Below are positions 1 to 11,399 of a stretch of 64,000 bases of DNA, piece after piece; position 1 is the stretch's first letter; each line of letters opens with the position of its first letter. Source of the DNA: Gossypium raimondii (lineage: Eukaryota; Streptophyta; Magnoliopsida; Malvales; Malvaceae); NCBI RefSeq assembly GCF_025698545.1, contig NC_068577.1, positions 434,001 through 498,000 on the forward strand, written 5' to 3'. The position numbers and the translations under genes were made by a program. A model generated the notes under the pieces. That model saw only the letters and a list, made by a program, of their open reading frames with translations. It did not search any database and was not told the origin of the DNA.

Positions 1-445
1 CTAACATGAACTCGAACATTTTTCAGCTTTATCTCTAGTGGAAAGTCGAAGTTCATCCACACAATTTTCCAGCTTTTCATTATGGAATCATAACCAGATA
101 TCCCATTTCCCCCTGGGTGTACACAACAAACATCATCTCCTTTCACCCAAAGGTTTTGCATCATGGCTAGATCCCCTCTCCTAAAAGCATCATAAAACCC
201 AAAATTTGCTATCAGTACCAAAGCCTTACTATCCTCATGTAGGACTCGAAGATCATCCTTGATTTTTGCTGCTTCAGCATAGTTTTCTTCCTCGACGGTA
301 ATCTGCAGCTCCCTTTGTAAGGTTTGTTCATCCAACATGATGCTTTCAGCATTTCGGTTACCCTCGATGTCATCACCTTTGGCTTGACAAGGCACCAACA
401 ATAGCATATGTGGATTTTGTTTGATGGGTACTGCACTAAATTAAT
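1..445 (-). CDS. Exon of a UVR-motif / SnoaL-like (NTF2-fold) protein, partial
   Basis: Reading the minus strand from about 435 to 1 gives an open frame that begins VPIKQNPHMLLLVPCQAKGD after a likely acceptor at 436-437. A UVR-type motif follows (EEENYAEAAKIKDDL, about 242-295), and then a SnoaL/NTF2-like segment with FGFYDAFRRGD, MMQNLWVKGDDVCCVHPGG and SGYDSIMKSW. The pairing of a short UVR helix pair with a SnoaL-like fold occurs in a small family of plant proteins of unclear role. The frame runs off the window start, so the 3' part is missing. A donor at 519-520 would join it to an upstream exon reading SDTTIREMEYL (521-574), which overlaps the end of the NB-ARC fragment in another frame. 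Function is inferred from motifs only. Confidence 0.7.
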
Positions 446-449
446 TAGC

Positions 450-1594
450 AATTAGATAAGCTGGATTTGGCACATATGATGAATCTATATTAAGATAAGT
501 TGCAAAGACAAGAAACTTACAAGAGGTATTCCATTTCCCGAATTGTAGTGTCACTACCCCAGTAAAAACTCGGTCTTGTTTCCTCTTGAAGCCTTCCTCA
601 TTGTTTAGTTTCTCTTGGATAAAACTAGGTCCAATCAAAAGGGTGTCTATGCATATTTCTTCATTTAATAGTTTGGAAAAAAGATCATTTCTTAAAGATC
701 TCATCTCTTGCTTTTCTGTATTCTCACTAACATTTTGATGAAAATCATTACAATCTCCGGACTTCGGAGAGACTTCATTATGTACATCACCAACAAGGGG
801 AGTTTTGGTACCTATTCCCCAAAGTCCAATTGCACGACAGTCTGTTCGCTCAATCAGCCTCAAAATCGTGTTTTTCTGATAATCCAATCCAACCAGTTCC
901 TCAGAAGCACTTTTAAATCTGCTATTTGTCAACTTTTCTGTGACATATTCAATGATATCCTTGATATATTCGGCTTCGGGTCTAGCAGATAATAAAGAAA
1001 GAAAATGGTAAGATGACAGCTTGTAAGTTTGAAAGGTACTTATAGACAAGGTGTAGATTTCATGAAATCTAATACAAAGACAAATATAAGAAGAGAAAAA
1101 AATATAGTTACCTACCTATCAAATCTTCCACCATCTATATGCCAACCTTTTAATTTACCGACTTCAGCAAAAGCAGCTTTCCATCGCTTCACTTCATCAA
1201 CTAACCTCTTTGATTCATGCTCTTCAAAGGATATCTGAAAGCTCCCACCAATATTTCGCACATGGGAAGGATCAACATGGTAAAAGATGGGAAGAACAAT
1301 TTGCCCTTGAGTGTTCTTGCGGTCTATGATGTCAGAAACTTCAGCCAGGCATGATTTTGAAGAAGCATAGTTTACGGATAAAACGATAATTGAGAGATTT
1401 GAGGCTGCAATAGCTTGAGAAAGTGCTTTTGAAAGTAGCTCTCCTTTTTCCAGTTTTTCTTCATCGAAGAAGACATTCACTCCCATGTCTTTCAAAGCTT
1501 TGAGTAGATGACTGGTGAAGTTAAGGCGCGTGTCTTCACCTCTGAATCTCAAGAAAACTTGATGCTTGGTTTGACGAGAAGAAGAAGAAGCCAT
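450..1594 (-). pseudogene. TIR-NB (TNL-type) disease-resistance gene, truncated within NB-ARC
   Basis: Exon 1 (1594-1116) starts at MASSSSRQ and encodes a whole TIR domain: VFLRFRGEDTR near residue 14, then a stretch of VFFDEEKLEKGE type, then the IVLSVNYASSKSCLAE and PIFYHVDPSHVR motifs. A GT donor at 1114-1115 and an AG acceptor at 982-983 join it in frame (DR|PEAEYIKDIIEYV) to the NB-ARC linker. TIR domains of this class signal in plant immunity, often by NAD+ cleavage. The P-loop is degenerate: it reads GLWGIGTKTPL where the family has GMGGIGKTT, so two residues are missing and nucleotide binding is doubtful. NB-ARC similarity stops near 610-630, just before the expected Walker B segment, and no LRR exists. 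Transcription would run directly into the UVR/SnoaL exon. An upstream in-frame Met at 1615 is possible, but MASSSS is the usual TNL start. Confidence 0.8.
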
Positions 1595-1726
1595 AAAGAA
1601 AGAGTATTCAAACAAAATAACCTAAGGATTTTGTGAAGAGAAAAATAAAAAGAGCAAAACATACTAAGGATGGTTTTCTTGGCTTGATTTCTTCAAGTAT
1701 TCTACAATAGAAAAGTTTAAAATACC
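1595..1726 (-). promoter_or_regulatory. 5' flank of the TIR gene, carrying a repeated motif of about 70-80 bp
   Basis: This stretch lies directly upstream of the TIR start codon. From about 1620 it contains a sequence (cctaaggattttgtgaagag...) that occurs again at 3920, with its second half repeated three times in 3957-4106. No clear TATA box was identified. The long LTR that follows begins at 1727. Confidence 0.5.
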
Positions 1727-3915
1727 TGTAAGGCCCAAAATCTGCCCGGGCCCAAAATAAAACCAAAAATGATAAAAGACAGTGGGCTCAAGTGGCCCAA
1801 ATACAAAATTAACCCTAGCCTAGTCCAAAACCCTAGGGCGCCGCATGCTGCTACCCCAGCCCAAGCCCCAGCACCGCACATGGCCTCCTCACGTGCCCTT
1901 CGCGCATCCGCACGCCACTATCACGCCCGTCTGACACCTGCAAAAAAATGAATGCAACAATAGAGAAGTGTGCGAGCAACAGTAGCAATAAATGGCAAAA
2001 GACAAAGAATAGAAACAGAGGGTCTTGTAATTTGGTTATAAAAAAACCACAGCATCTCTTTGTAATTTTTTTACACGCATTAGAAATCAAAAAGCAGAAT
2101 AGAAGTTTTAAAAAGGTTGATTATAATCTTTATTTGATTTCTCTTCGTTTTTTCGTTTTACTTATTTATTTACTTTGTTCATTTATTTTTTTCACAAATC
2201 CATTTTAATAAAAAACATAAATAAAAAGGTAGTTTAAAGGAGGCGTACCTGAGGGTTGCGCTCCTCCGTAGGGAGGCCCGAGGTAGCCACCTCTAATGAA
2301 AGGTGGCCGGAAGTCGAGGGGTCTCAAGCTAGTTCGGACATTTTCGCTTATTTTTTAGAGTTTCGGCTTCAAAACGGACTTGGGTAGTTTACGGCGGTCA
2401 CCACCGTCACCGGCCATTACGGACGGATGGTGGCCCTTGTGGCCGAAGAAAAGGGGAAGGATAGAGAGAATTTCAGGTTTTTTTTCTGAGGAAGAAGGAA
2501 AATGAAATTTTTTTGGAAAATGTTGATTTAAATAGCAACATTAAACGGCGTCGTTTTGAGCCAAGGTCACCAGTGGCAAAACGGCGTTGTTTTGCCTTAG
2601 GACCTGAAGACCCGACCCGCATTCATGGGATCCGAGTTTTTTCTGATGTGAGAGGATATTTGTGCAATAGGCCCCTCCGCTTTTGCGTCATTTTCGACGC
2701 GGTCTTTGTTGCATTTTCTGATTTTGGCCACAAAGTTTTGCTCCTATCTCAAATTGGTCCTTAGACCATGTGCAGACCCTCCGTTAAAGCGCTGCGTTTT
2801 AGGACTGGGGAATATTTCCCAAGTGGTCCCCCGCACTTTGAGAGCGTCTTATTTCAGTCCCCTATAACCTGTTTGTAAATTTGCAATTAAAGCCCCGATT
2901 TTTTTAATCCCATTTCAGTTTCGTCCTCAGTCATTTAATTTATTTATTTATCAAAAAAATGTTCTTTTATCGTTATTTATTTTATTTTATTATTATTTAT
3001 ATTCTATTTGAAATTTGTTTCACATTAAATTTATCTAAATTTTTATATATTATTTATTATAACTTATATATGTATATCTTTCAAGATTTATGTGCGTAGA
3101 TATTTTAAAGCTATTTTTTATATTTTATAATTGTATTTGTTGTTGTCTAATTTTATTTATTTTTATATATTCTGTTATTTGGATCGTTTATTATTTATTT
3201 TGAAGTATCTTTACAAATCATTCTTTTGAGCTATAATTTTCTTTAAATTGATTTATATATTGTTTCGTTTTATTTGCTTTGATTATTAATACTTGTATTC
3301 GATGTATGGTGTAATTATTTTCATTACGTGTATTAATTCGTTTATTCGTATTTTCGTGCTATGGTAATTCATTCGTGTACCATGTTGTTTGAAAAATTGT
3401 TTCCCCATGTTGTAAATTGTCATTCCATTAACGTAATCCCTTTTTTCACACACTATTTCAAACATTACATTTATTTTTACCCAAACATACAAAAATTAAA
3501 ATTTCAAAATAAGGCAATATTTTACGTTTTGGTGATTTGAGAAGTCGTACCTAACTTACGGGGTTTCGATTTTCTCGCTAAACCTAAATAGCAAAGTACC
3601 CTTTTTAAAACTTCAAAATTAAAAGAAATTTCGTTATGAGGTAACATTTTGTGTTTTGGCAACCTGAGGAGCCGTACCCTAACTTACGGGGTTTCGATAT
3701 TTCTCATTAAACCAAAATAGTGAAATTTCCTTCTAATTTTCAAAAATATAAAATTTCAATAAAAATTAAAGGCAAGCTTATTCTCTATGATGCCAAATAT
3801 CGTGTCCTAACTTACGAGATGTGATGTTTCGTTACTTTGAGACAAGTAGGTCTTCAACTATCCTTTCGATTTATTCAAGCATTTTTTAATATTAATAAAT
3901 AGGATTTTGTTAAAA
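1727..3915 (+). mobile_element. Long LTR of a (probably Ty3/gypsy) retrotransposon, solo and truncated at its 3' end
   Basis: The element begins TGTAAGGCCC at 1727 and matches the overall plan of the LTR at 11400-13700. Shared parts are a 'gggccc aaaat' head, an 'accctagcc' block, a GC-rich block around 2240-2330, blocks like 'gcaggaccc' and 'aacggcgtcgtttt' near 2545-2600, and then AT-rich runs with 'aacttacggggtttcga' repeats near 3550 and 3690. It lacks the final 130 or so bases seen in the other LTR and stops at 'ttgttaaaaacaacc' near 3915. No internal region, primer-binding site or second LTR is present. The assignment to gypsy rests on LTR style only. Small open frames inside are not credible genes. 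Confidence 0.6.
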
Positions 3916-4106
3916 ACAACCTAAGGATTTTGTGAAGAGAAAAATAAAAAGAGCAAAACATACTAAGGAAGATTTTCTTGGCTTAATTTCTTTAAGTATT
4001 CTTCAAAAGAAAAGTTTAACATACTAAGGAAGATTTTCTTAGCCTGATTTTCTTTAAGATTTTCTTGGCCTGATTTCTTTAAGTATTCTACAAAAGAAAA
4101 GTTTAA
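3916..4106. repeat. Duplicated TIR-gene promoter fragment with tandem 60-90 bp repeats
   Basis: 3916-4018 repeats 1620-1720 almost exactly. A unit containing 'catactaaggaagattttctt' is then iterated near 3957, 4019 and 4060, ending 'agaaaagtttaacatactaag'. It abuts the DRP4 remnant at 4107, so TIR-gene upstream DNA has been copied to the far side of the LTR. Confidence 0.7.
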
Positions 4107-4690
4107 CATACTAAGCTGGTTGAGAATCTTCATAACCATTGATGACACCAATGCTCCCTGAATCAGCTTCATCATAGTCATAGCAACAAGTTTTAACTTA
4201 AGTGAAGACAAATTCAATGAAGCATGCTTGGCTTGATAATGACAATTAAAATAGGGTAAAGCACCAAAAATAGGATCAATAAGGTGATAGCATCCTATGC
4301 CAAATCCCAAGAAACATTCAGAGGAAGCTACAATGGGAATGGAAACTTTATGTTATACTTTTAATTGTAGAAAATACATCTTATATTCTGTATTGGATTG
4401 TAAAAAATAGTGATACAAGGACGCAAGAGAGGAAACAGAACAAAATCAAATCGTGACCAATCAAAAGATGAGTGCGTCGATAACAGAACAAGTTCCTACT
4501 GGAACTAGATAACTAGTATATTTTTCCCTTTATTCCTTGTTTTGTGGATTATATAACGAATATTGATGTACTATATTTTTCTCTTTATTCCTTGTTTTGT
4601 GGATTACTTAACGAATATTGATGTACGATAATGTTTTGGTATTGTTCATACCTCAAAATAAATATGAGATTGGACTTCTTCCCCCAAATA
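4107..4690 (-). pseudogene. DRP4 5'-end remnant (copy A)
   Basis: Bases 4107-4166 encode, on the minus strand, only the start of the DRP4 protein (YDEADSGSIGVIN-YEDSQPA). The initiator Met-Gly and about 85 bp of the 5' leader are deleted, and the rest of the gene is missing. 4167-4690 corresponds to the DNA upstream of copies F and H (for example 38540-39010), including their 'cttgataatgac' version of the putative TATA region. Near 4690 the sequence switches abruptly, with a short shared 'attt', to the plus-strand gene fragment. Confidence 0.8.
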
Positions 4691-4691
4691 T

Positions 4692-6034
4692 TTGGTTGAT
4701 GTTGATCGGAAGGCGTTCGAAACTTGGAAAAACATGAGCGAGGAGGTATCGGTCGCTTGCTCCTCCCACTTTATCGTAACTTTTCATTGGAAGTTTTCTG
4801 TTGTAATTTTGTATTGAGTATCGTCCCGAGTATTTTCTTTCATGGGAGAGGAAACAAAATGTTACTCAAGCTGGAAAGTTGAACTCAGCCTACATGAAGG
4901 ATATGACTGAAGCGGAGAAAAATATTATACAGGTAACTGGGATTCAGAGTTTATGAATGCTAATTTCGTATAATTTAAACTTTCTAGAGCGACCAAAATA
5001 TGTTGTTGGTGTAATTGGTGAAATTGTTTGTTGTGCTTTCATAGCAATGCTGATACATTCTGAATATTTGATCATGGAACTTGTTCCGTAGATTCTTAAT
5101 TCAGAACTATGAAGAGGGGCATACTAAGGCATACTAAAGATGCATGATTTTGAACTCATGATCCTCTCATCTTTACGTAATCTATGTTGCCACTCGGTTT
5201 TCCCCCTATCGTTGTCAATTATTGTCATCACAATTGCTTTTCAATGATTTTTTTAGTAAGAATTAGTATCTTTTCTTTGTTTTGTCCACAAAAGTAAGAA
5301 TGATATATGATAGCTGTGATTTATCTGACAATTAGCTTCTCTAAATCTTTCACCCTAATCAATTGTCAAAAATTTGCTGTTCTTGTGCTTATTGGCTTCT
5401 CGTTTTTAACTTGAAAGTTAGCTTATCTATTGTTCAAACATCAAAATGGAACAAAGTTTTGCATCGTATTTGAAGTTATTAATGAGTTCTTTTCTTTAGG
5501 TGGATGATGAGGCTGATTCAGCAATGGTTGGGAAATTTGATCAGGTTTGTATATATGTTTGGAGCACAAAAAACATAGCAAATATAGATAAATTTACGTA
5601 TTGTATATCTACTTGTGCTTAAACTAAGTCATTCCCTGCCAGTTGAGGCTCTGAAACCTTTGGGCACTGAAGTTCGAGTTTCACTATGTAAATCATGTGT
5701 TGGTTCTCCCCAGATTTATTTTGTTTACTTAGTTAGAGTTGAGTTAGCTTCAGTGAATGTAACGATTGATTATGTTAGTTCCCCTCTTTGCCACCTCTTC
5801 TTCGTTGAATTTACAGTTCTATGAAGATTATGGGTACTATGAAACATCTGATAATGATGTTGAACCACACCACTCTGGAGGATTCGAGAGCTTAAACACA
5901 ACTGAACGGTAATCGAAGTCTTCCCCACTTTTCAGTTCAATTACCTAACTTAACTGCAATCATATATTGTCCACAAGACCAATAAGTTATGACTTTCATG
6001 AAGCAGGGAAACTGCTATCGAGGGCGGAACTTGA
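4692..6034 (+). pseudogene. 3' end of an unrecognised multi-exon gene, copy 1 (5' truncated)
   Basis: This is almost identical to 19984-21333. Inferred exons are: the last part of one exon to 4745 (VDVDRKAFETWKNMSEE), 4849-4932 (RKQNVTQAGKLNSAYMKDM...), 5500-5544 (VDDEADSAMVGKFDQ), 5817-5908 (FYEDYGYYETSDNDVEPHHS...), and 6007-6034 ending ETAIEGGT and stop. All four junctions have GT/AG borders and keep frame, which supports a genuine gene tail. The first exon is cut by the junction with DRP4 upstream DNA at 4690, so this copy cannot have its own promoter. I do not recognise the family; the C-terminus is acidic and rich in Tyr and Asp. Confidence 0.6.
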
Positions 6035-7942
6035 AGATGTTCTGGTTTTTGTTGAACCCTTTTTTGTTTCTTGTCAATGGGACCTTATCCAACTGGCAAT
6101 GGTGGAAAAAAAAAGTTTTCCATTTTGATTCATTTGTTAAGGCAAGTCATTTGGCCATCGTAAAGTAGTTATAGGGGTTTTAGCCTTCGGAGCAGATTGG
6201 TATTTATTTGTTCCTTGGCAGAGGCAGTGGCAATGGCAATGGCAATGGGGGTTTCACAGGTGAGTGGCAAGGGCTATCGAGGAAGCATCTTTTTGTCTAT
6301 ATTTTTTTAGTTTTGTGGAGTTTGGTTGATGGAATGAATAGGTGACATGTTGGGTTGGATAAAATAATCTATATTTTATCGAAGTTATGTTTGTTTTTAT
6401 CTGTTAGAAAATTCTATTAATATATTGAAGAATGATATTAGAAAATATTTAGTAAAATAATTTGTATTAATATAATAGTTAATTATGCCTTTGTGGCTAA
6501 GCTCATGGAAATCATTTAAAATAAAATCTAATAAATAATTAAACATATGATTTGAAAGTAATAATAATAACAAAGTAATATGTACGAAATTTAAATAGGT
6601 AAATACATTTCATTAAGATTTATGTTTTGTTCTAAATTTGGTTTCTTAATACTTCTTCCGAATAAATTGGTGTCGAGTTGATTCATGATACCAATTTAGT
6701 CACATGGTTAAATAACTATATAGATACAAAAGTTAAATATTTAAGATGATTGATGCCTTGTGAAAATAACACCATTTAAATATATATAAATGTATGAAAA
6801 TACGAAAATACTCAATAACAATATTTATTAATCATTTAAATTTTGATTTTTTAGTATATTTTTAATTCAATTGGTGTCAAGTTAAATCGTGACACTAACT
6901 CATCCACACACTTAAAAATAATATAAATACATAGAATATGACGTGAGTGATGACCAATTTTATGTAAAATTTTAATATAAAATAACAATAAAGGTTTGTT
7001 TGAAACTGTAAAATTAAAGATTTAAGTTGCTTGATGTCTTATGTAAAGATTTAAATCGCATCATTTGCTTATTTCCTTAAGTTTAAGTTGTTCCTTATAA
7101 CTTTTATAAAATGTGTGAAAATACAAAACACCCTATGATAACGTTTATTAATTGTTTAAAATTTGAGTTTTAGCACTTTCTCTAATTAAATTAGTGTCGA
7201 GTTGATTCTTAACATCAACTCAATCACACTAAATTAAAGTTTAGATAGATAAAACACCGGTGGGTGAGTGATAGATGGATTTATGAAAAATTTCATGTAA
7301 AATAACAATGAAGTTTTGGTTAAAATAATAAATTTAATTTGTAATATTTAAAATGATAAATTTACACATAGAATACTTGCCATTTGCATATTTTTCATAA
7401 GTTTATTTTATTTTTAAAATAAATTTTATATAAAGGTATGAAATGCAAAAGTAACTTATCATAATATTTATTAATCGGTAAAATTTTTATTTTTTAGTAC
7501 TTTGTCTAATCGAGTTAGTGTCGAGTTAGTCCATAATATAACTTAGACACATAATTAGAAAACAATATAGAAGTGTAGATACATAGATCACAATGTGCGT
7601 GATAAGCAAATCTTATGTAAAAAACTCATATAAATACCATATTAATAGATGAGAACATCTGTATTTAAAAAAAAATCCAAAAGATGATTGCATACCAAGG
7701 CCTGGAACATTGGAATCTTAGTACTCAAAAAAGCAAAAAAAAAAAAAAAGCAATAAGATTTCATAGAGATATAAAATGTTTACAACAGTAAATTAACACA
7801 AAAAAAAAAACAAAACAAAACAAAGTAGAAAACTAACACCCCCCACCCCGGTTTGCGTCCACAGTAGTTGTGACCTTATTATATAGAATACACACACTTA
7901 AAACATGCAATAAGCAAACCACCCAAATTTTATGTGAAAATA
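6035..7942. other. AT-rich DRP4 3' flank with a degenerate 200-320 bp periodic repeat
   Basis: No gene is seen. A motif like 'ttggtgtcgagttgattc', usually followed by an inverted partner such as 'gtgacac', recurs near 6670, 6871, 7188 and 7509. Each is followed by 'cacac-tta-aaataatataaatacataga' type sequence. The block is present again at 13701-15277 and 21334-23240. Poly-A runs at 7728-7752 and 7800-7812 precede the DRP4 stop codon. Confidence 0.6.
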
Positions 7943-10002
7943 TTAAACCAAGCAAGCATCATAAGCAACAATCCTATCCATGATCTTGGCCACATTATCT
8001 TTGGACTCCTTTAACACCTTGATGCTGTTTTTAAGCTTCTCACGCTTTGCAACACTGGCAGGAGATTCCACCAGCATCATCTTTATCCCATGTCCATCTG
8101 GTCTCATCAGCTCCTTCACAATCTCATCAATGTCATTGTGTACAAGATTATGAACATGGTATTGTAAATGCAATGCCATGGAATCAACCAATCTCACCTT
8201 AAATATCTTCCAATAAGCAACCATTCTCATCTTCAGGTCGAAAGCTTGTTGCAGGATCGAAATATTCGAGTGTTGTCTGAGATGTTCGATTTGGATTTCC
8301 CCGAAATCTTGGAGATTCACACTGCAAGGCGGCGGCCACATGTTTGTTCCAGATATTTGGTTTATGAAATGGTCTTGTTGCTTCATGAGCTTATTCCACT
8401 CCATCATGTACTCAGGGTTACATGTATAGCCTGTTAGCTTCTCCATTTCTACAATCTCTTTCACCCTATTGATTGATTGCTCCCTCAGCTTTTGAACAAG
8501 GTTGTGAGCAGCTCCTTTAGCGGATACCTTGAGGTGATAATACATCTCCGAGTGGCGCGTCAAAACAGACATCACCACATCGTCTATGTAATCCCAATAC
8601 TTTTCGCTGAATTTGATAGGGAGACACGATATCCTCTCGACTTTTCTCCGCAAGATGCTAAGGAATGCTTCACAGGGAAGGAAGTTCGGTAGTTCGATCC
8701 CCCTAGCATCTTCCAAACCCTTGATCTCTTCTGTTAAAAACTCTTTTGATAGATTACTTTCCTCGCAGTTGTGAAGCTCATCGGAGAACCGGTTCAGCAT
8801 TTCGACAAACCGAGCAGTCCTGTGCTTCGTGTTGTCCTCGGGTATTCATCAAATTCCCCCTCCAAAGAAGTTTCTTCAGGGATTCTTTAGCTGCTTGGAT
8901 GATCCTCATCATAGCTTGAGTGGCATCAGCAATAGAAGTTAAGGCCTTTGGCATTTTCTCTAGCTCTGAAACATTTGCATCCAGCTTTGCACTAATGTTT
9001 TAACAATCTCTGGCAAGCACTTTTCAATTGCATTAGCTTGAATTCGGACAAGCTTTTGAGCCAAAACATGAACACCCACAATTGATTTATCAATACATGA
9101 CAAATGTGCATTAGTTTCGAACAATCTAGCCTCTTCCTTCCTTGCTTCTTCATAGGATTCATCACCAATCCGATTCCGAACACAAACATAACCAAGTCCT
9201 ATATTCACATCATCTGCAGTAACCTTGTCAACAAGCCCTTCGGGGCCCTATCTACTTTAGTAACCACAGCAAGAGTTCTCTCACCATTCTTGTCCACTTG
9301 TTGCGACATCCTAATGGATTCACAAGTTGAAAAATCAACCGTAGCCGACAGAACATTAAGGATAATGCTTTCCTTTGGTGTTATGTACTGCATGATGATG
9401 TCCCGGATCTGCTCATATATGTTGTCAGGCTGACCATGGACAGGAACTCTGGTAATTCCAGGAAGATCAACCATGGTAAGATCAGGAACCCCATCTTTTC
9501 TCACCACCAAAGTCAAAGGGATGTCAGATATGCTCTTACCCGGGCCTGCAACCTCATCAGTTGCAATGTTTATGGCTGTTGCGATCTGGGGTTCCTCCAC
9601 TGGGACCGTTTTGCCATTGTACTCCAAGTAGAGCTCTGGCCTTGGACTTGCATGGTTCTGCAACCTGATTATGAGAGGTACCCTGGTGCAAATGCCTTGG
9701 CTACGAGGAAGGTTAACACCAGCCAAGGATTCAAGAACACTAGACTTGCCTGAGGACTGGTCCCCAACCACAACAATTGTGGGGAGCTGTATGCCTTCTT
9801 TCATCACCATGAGCAGCCTGAGCCTGTCGATGACATCAAGCAAAGGTCGGATTTTGTCATTGTATGATGAAATAATTGGGGCTTGAGCTGCTGCTGCTCC
9901 CACCACCTTAGGTTCTTCCATAGGAGGAGTTGCTGGTTTAGAATCTTCATAATCATTGATGACACCAATGCTCCCCGAATCAGCTTCATCATAGCTACCC
10001 AT
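7943..10002 (-). pseudogene. DRP4C: DRP4C-like dynamin-related GTPase, copy B (frame broken four times)
   Basis: Aligned to copy C, the gene is full length from MGSYDEADSG at 10002 to YDACLV and stop at 7943, but four bases shorter. Single bases are missing in a G run near 9243, a T run near 8999, a G run near 8850 and a C run near 8866. These split it into an N-terminal GTPase frame (with GDQSSGKS, DLPG and TKVD intact), a short middle frame and a C-terminal stalk/GED frame. All four losses are in homopolymers, so sequencing error is a real alternative to pseudogenisation. Copy B is closest to copy D: both have NMWPPPCSVNLQDF in the stalk loop and differ by few bases over more than 5 kb of surrounding DNA. 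Confidence 0.85.
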
Positions 10003-10208
10003 TTTTTAGAAGTCGAGACAGGATGGGAATTGGCCAAACTTGATGTTTTAGACGGTTTTTTTTTTTGTTGGAATTTGGAAAGCAATAAACTTGAACTAAA
10101 GTGAAGACAAATTCAATGAAGCATGTTTGGCTTTATAATGAAAATTAAAATAGGGTAAAGCACCAAAAATAGGAACAATAAAGCGATAGCATCCTATACC
10201 AAACCCCT
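10003..10208 (-). promoter_or_regulatory. 5' leader and proximal upstream region of DRP4 copy B
   Basis: It is conserved with the leaders of copies C, D, E and G. On the minus strand a 'cattataaagcc' sequence near 10132-10143, about 130 bp before the start codon, is the best TATA-like candidate. The conserved 'aaacccc' at about 10200 marks where the GDSL remnant has been joined. Confidence 0.4.
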
Positions 10209-10290
10209 GGAAGTTTTTCTTTTAGCTCAGCAATAGCTTGTTGAAGAAGTTGATTATGATAGATTTAAAAATTATTCAACTCCTTTAAAA
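10209..10290 (-). pseudogene. GDSL esterase exon-4 remnant (unit B)
   Basis: About 80 bp match the middle of GDSL exon 4 (minus strand, ELNNF-IYHNQLLQQAIAELKE region of the complete gene at 31550-33461). Exon 5 has been deleted up to the DRP4 leader on one side. On the other side the sequence jumps at 'aactcctttaaa' to DNA that normally lies about 300 bp upstream of the GDSL start codon. Confidence 0.7.
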
Positions 10291-11399
10291 TTATATAATT
10301 TAATTTTAGCCTAAAAAAAAAAAAGTCTTGACTTCGTCCTTTCGTATACCGACTCTAAGACAAAAAAATCATTTTATTAATTAAGCTGTTTGTTTATTAA
10401 TAATTTGTTTTTTCAAATTCATTAAATACAATTAAAAATATTTGAAAGAAAAATCTAGTCGTAGATTAGATAATTAAGATAATATCTAGCAGAGAGGTCA
10501 ATATTCGAGTATTTGTTAAAATTCCTAAGTAATTTTTAATAATTTTATAAATTAATAGAGGTGATAATTTATTTGATCATTTATTTTTAATAGAGTGAGG
10601 AAACTCAATTATCTCTATTTTTAATAGAGCGATTTTTGTTTTTACGTGAAGAATTTCGTGGAATTTTGTATCGTGGAAAATGGAAGTCAATGGAAAAGGA
10701 CGATAAGGCTGGGTTTGTCTGTCGTACGGCCTGCCTTTGTCTGAAACTTGCTTACGAAGGAGTTAGTGGGGTTATCCGCTGTGCTCAATCTTAAAAAACA
10801 ATATTTAACACCTGCATTTTCCACTTATCTCAGTGATAATGCGATAATTGGAAAATTTTACAAATTTACAAAAAAATATAAATAAAATTATAAAAGTATA
10901 CATAATTTTGAAAATAAATGATCATTGGCTTCATTTTGATATTTTAACCTTTAATCATTTTATTTTATATAAAAAATTAAACTGATAAAAATTGATTTCA
11001 AATTATTTCTATTTTTATTTTTCAATTTTAGTGTAAATATTGATTTTGTGTAATTTTTGTACTTCAATTGTTAAAGAATGTAGTTTGATACATAATTATT
11101 GTTGTTAATTTATGATTGCTATGAATGGGATGCATTGGGTTTTAAATATTTTAAATAAATTATCAAATTTTATAACATTAGTTAAAATTAAAAGAATATA
11201 TATTTACTCTCTTTTTTTTCTTTGGATCTTGCTTTGTGGATTAGATAACAAATATTGGTGTTTGATTATGTTTGATAATATCTGCTTTTTTTAATACAAT
11301 TTCTAGAAGTATCTGTAACCCCTCTTAAGCCATAAGTAGAAAGTTAATATGCTTCAGCGCACAAAAACTTACGTGTCTTCCTGCATTGGCAATTGAGTT
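10291..11399. other. Spacer, GDSL upstream type, no gene seen
   Basis: The sequence corresponds to parts of 26207-28260 and 33760-36150, including 'agtcttgacttcgtcc' near 10323 and the 'gatagctatgaatggg' region near 11110. The foldback element seen in other spacers is absent here. The spacer ends at 'ggcaattgagtt', where the long LTR begins. Confidence 0.6.

Noticed and set aside
2513..2764. Plus-strand frame inside the first long LTR
   Set aside because: No protein similarity is recognised, it is not conserved in the second LTR, and it spans the LTR's GC-rich regulatory part.
9104..9886. Plus-strand open frames of 70-110 codons opposite DRP4, repeated in every copy
   Set aside because: They are antisense shadows of a strongly conserved coding exon; they recur only because the gene recurs and show no motifs of their own.
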